NCBI RefSeq assembly: GCF_011170125.1
Contig: NZ_BLLN01000003.1
Coordinates: 930,001 to 994,000, forward strand
DNA length: 64,000 nt
Direction of reading: 5' to 3'
Source: Streptomyces diastaticus subsp. diastaticus
GTDB lineage: Bacteria; Actinomycetota; Actinomycetes; Streptomycetales; Streptomycetaceae
Position numbers and translations under genes: made by a program. The notes beneath the pieces were generated by a model. The model saw nothing but the letters and a program-made list of their open reading frames with translations. It ran no database searches and had not been told where the DNA came from. Each line of letters opens with the position of its first letter. Position 1 is the first letter of the stretch. This document shows positions 63,008 to 64,000 of the stretch, one piece after another.

Positions 63008-63943
63008 ATGCAGGGGATCAGCTACCGCACCTTCGGCGGCCCGGAGGTCCTGGAGTACGGCGACCTGCCCGAACCGAAACTGGCGCCCGACGCCGTCCTG
63101 GTCAAGGTGGTCGCCACCGCCGTCAACCCGGTCGACCTCGCCTGCCGCTCCGGCCTGCTCGCCCCGCTCCTCGACACCTCCTTCCCGGTGATCCCCGGGT
63201 GGGACGTCTCCGGCGTCGTCGTGCAGCGCGGCTGGTCGGTCGACGAGTACGCGGTCGGCGACGAGGTCATCGGCTACGTCCGCAAGGACTGGCTCAGCCA
63301 GGGCACCTGCGCCCAGTACGTGGCCTGCCCGGTCCGCACCCTCGCCCACAAGCCGCGCAACCTCGGCTTCCAGGCCGCCTCCGGGCTGCCGCTGGCCGGG
63401 CTCACGGCCCTCCAGGCGCTGCGCCGGTGGCTGGGGCTGCGGCGCGGCGAGACCCTGCTGGTGCACGGGGCGGCCGGCGCGGTCGGCTCGATGGCGGTCC
63501 GCATCGGTGTCGACCTCGGCGCCCGCGTCCTCGGCGCCTCCCGGGCCGACGCCGCCGAGCGGGTCCGCGCGCTGGGCGCCGAACCGGTGGCCTACGAGGA
63601 GGGCTTCGCCGCGGCCGTGAGGGAGCTGGCGCCGGAGGGGGTGGACGCGGCGCTGGACACGGTCGGCGGGCAGGCGCTGGCCGACACCCCGCCGCTGCTC
63701 GCGGAAGGCGGCCGGCTCGCCTCGGTCGCCGACGGCGAGGTGCTCTCGCTGGGCGGCCTCTACGTCTTCGTCCGCCCCGACCCGCGCGACCTCGCCGACC
63801 TGGCGGGCCTTGCCGAGGCCGGGGTGGTCGGCGTCACCGTGGCCCGCACCTTCCCCCTGGAGCGGGCCGCCGAGGCCCACCGGGCCGCCGCCGAGCACCC
63901 CGGCTCGCAGGGCAGGACCGTGGTCGCCGTCGACTGGGAGTGA
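63008..63943 (+). CDS. Zinc-free MDR quinone oxidoreductase
   Basis: 311 aa NADPH:quinone oxidoreductase-type MDR protein. It lacks zinc ligands (TAVNPVDLACRSG replaces the Cys motif). The coenzyme site is TLLVHGAAGAVGSMAVRIGVDLGARVLGASRA. VDAALDTVGGQAL and a short C-terminal domain follow. ATG 63008 has GGAGGCAG upstream. It is divergent from the phosphotransferase gene with the palindromic operator between them, so it may belong to the same regulon. Confidence 0.9.
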   Translation: MQGISYRTFGGPEVLEYGDLPEPKLAPDAVLVKVVATAVNPVDLACRSGLLAPLLDTSFPVIPGWDVSGVVVQRGWSVDEYAVGDEVIGYVRKDWLSQGTCAQYVACPVRTLAHKPRNLGFQAASGLPLAGLTALQALRRWLGLRRGETLLVHGAAGAVGSMAVRIGVDLGARVLGASRADAAERVRALGAEPVAYEEGFAAAVRELAPEGVDAALDTVGGQALADTPPLLAEGGRLASVADGEVLSLGGLYVFVRPDPRDLADLAGLAEAGVVGVTVARTFPLERAAEAHRAAAEHPGSQGRTVVAVDWE

Positions 63944-63955
63944 CCTCCTCACGCG

Positions 63956-64000
63956 TCAGGCGGGGGAGGCCACCAGCACCCCGGCCGACACCGCCAGCCC
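63956..64000 (-). CDS. C-terminal end of a membrane protein (partial)
   Basis: On the minus strand the right edge reads GLAVSAGVLVASPA followed by TGA (63958-63956). This is the end of a hydrophobic helix as in EamA/LysE-type transporters. Only 14 codons are inside the window, so the family is a guess. Confidence 0.4.
   Translation of the reverse strand, partial: GLAVSAGVLVASPA

Overview
The window is a very GC-rich actinobacterial chromosome segment, almost certainly Streptomyces. Support comes from third-position G/C bias, frequent GTG starts, streptogrisin-type proteases, a SepF-like protein, a DnaE2/ImuB cassette, a HelR-type RNA polymerase recycling factor and many leaderless promoters. 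From memory, the gene order (SepF-like, dnaE2-imuB, secreted lipase, cell-wall LPMO, GDSL lipase, hmgA/GntR) follows the S. coelicolor SCO1749-to-SCO1715 core region in the same relative order. This is therefore mainly conserved core chromosome with a few variable insertions and decayed genes, not a mobile island. I saw no tRNA, rRNA, CRISPR array, insertion sequence or attachment site.

Layout. 0-8 kb: end of a GT4 glycosyltransferase with a coupled beta-rich partner, a WYL regulator, an I78 protease inhibitor, a PAP2 phosphatase, a PIG-V-like mannosyltransferase, a DHA2 drug exporter and a SepF-like division protein. 8-15.4 kb: a DUF5685 protein ending in an extraordinary cysteine-rich tail, a frameshifted solute-binding-protein pseudogene, two streptogrisin genes (SGPB- and SGPD-like) sharing one promoter box, and a slipin between them. 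15.4-25 kb: a DUF3533-type membrane protein, the LexA-boxed dnaE2-imuB mutagenesis operon, a secreted lipase, a deleted and frameshifted cell-wall-anchored LPMO (lpmP-like), DUF402, a double GNAT and a short GntR. 25-29 kb: DUF5925 AAA ATPase, GH39-like lipoprotein, cytidine deaminase.

28.9-37.2 kb: a leftward polysaccharide locus. Five tightly overlapping genes (two GT2 glycosyltransferases, a NodB deacetylase, a Wzx-like flippase and a large GT-C-like membrane protein) are preceded by a two-gene unit (small membrane protein, CelD/FemAB-like acyltransferase). 37.5-44.7 kb: GDSL lipase, Ser/Thr kinase, an 89-residue Arg-rich protein, a stand-alone type-ISP restriction-type domain protein, and helR with a palindrome matching the rifamycin-associated element. 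44-54 kb: GntR and homogentisate dioxygenase (tyrosine catabolism), TetR and zinc alcohol dehydrogenase, a TetR/MaoC pair sharing an operator, SoxR, hypothetical proteins, and the NamZ-type muramidase.

54-57 kb: a TetR repressor divergent from an ABC-F ribosome-protection protein and a Vat-like acetyltransferase, which looks like a streptogramin/lincosamide/pleuromutilin-type resistance unit. 57-64 kb: an acyl-CoA catabolic regulon of SDR, acyl-CoA ligase and TetR rightward, and acyl-CoA dehydrogenase with ACAD10-type phosphotransferase leftward. Matching palindromes stand in front of both operons, followed by a zinc-free quinone oxidoreductase and the last codons of a membrane protein.
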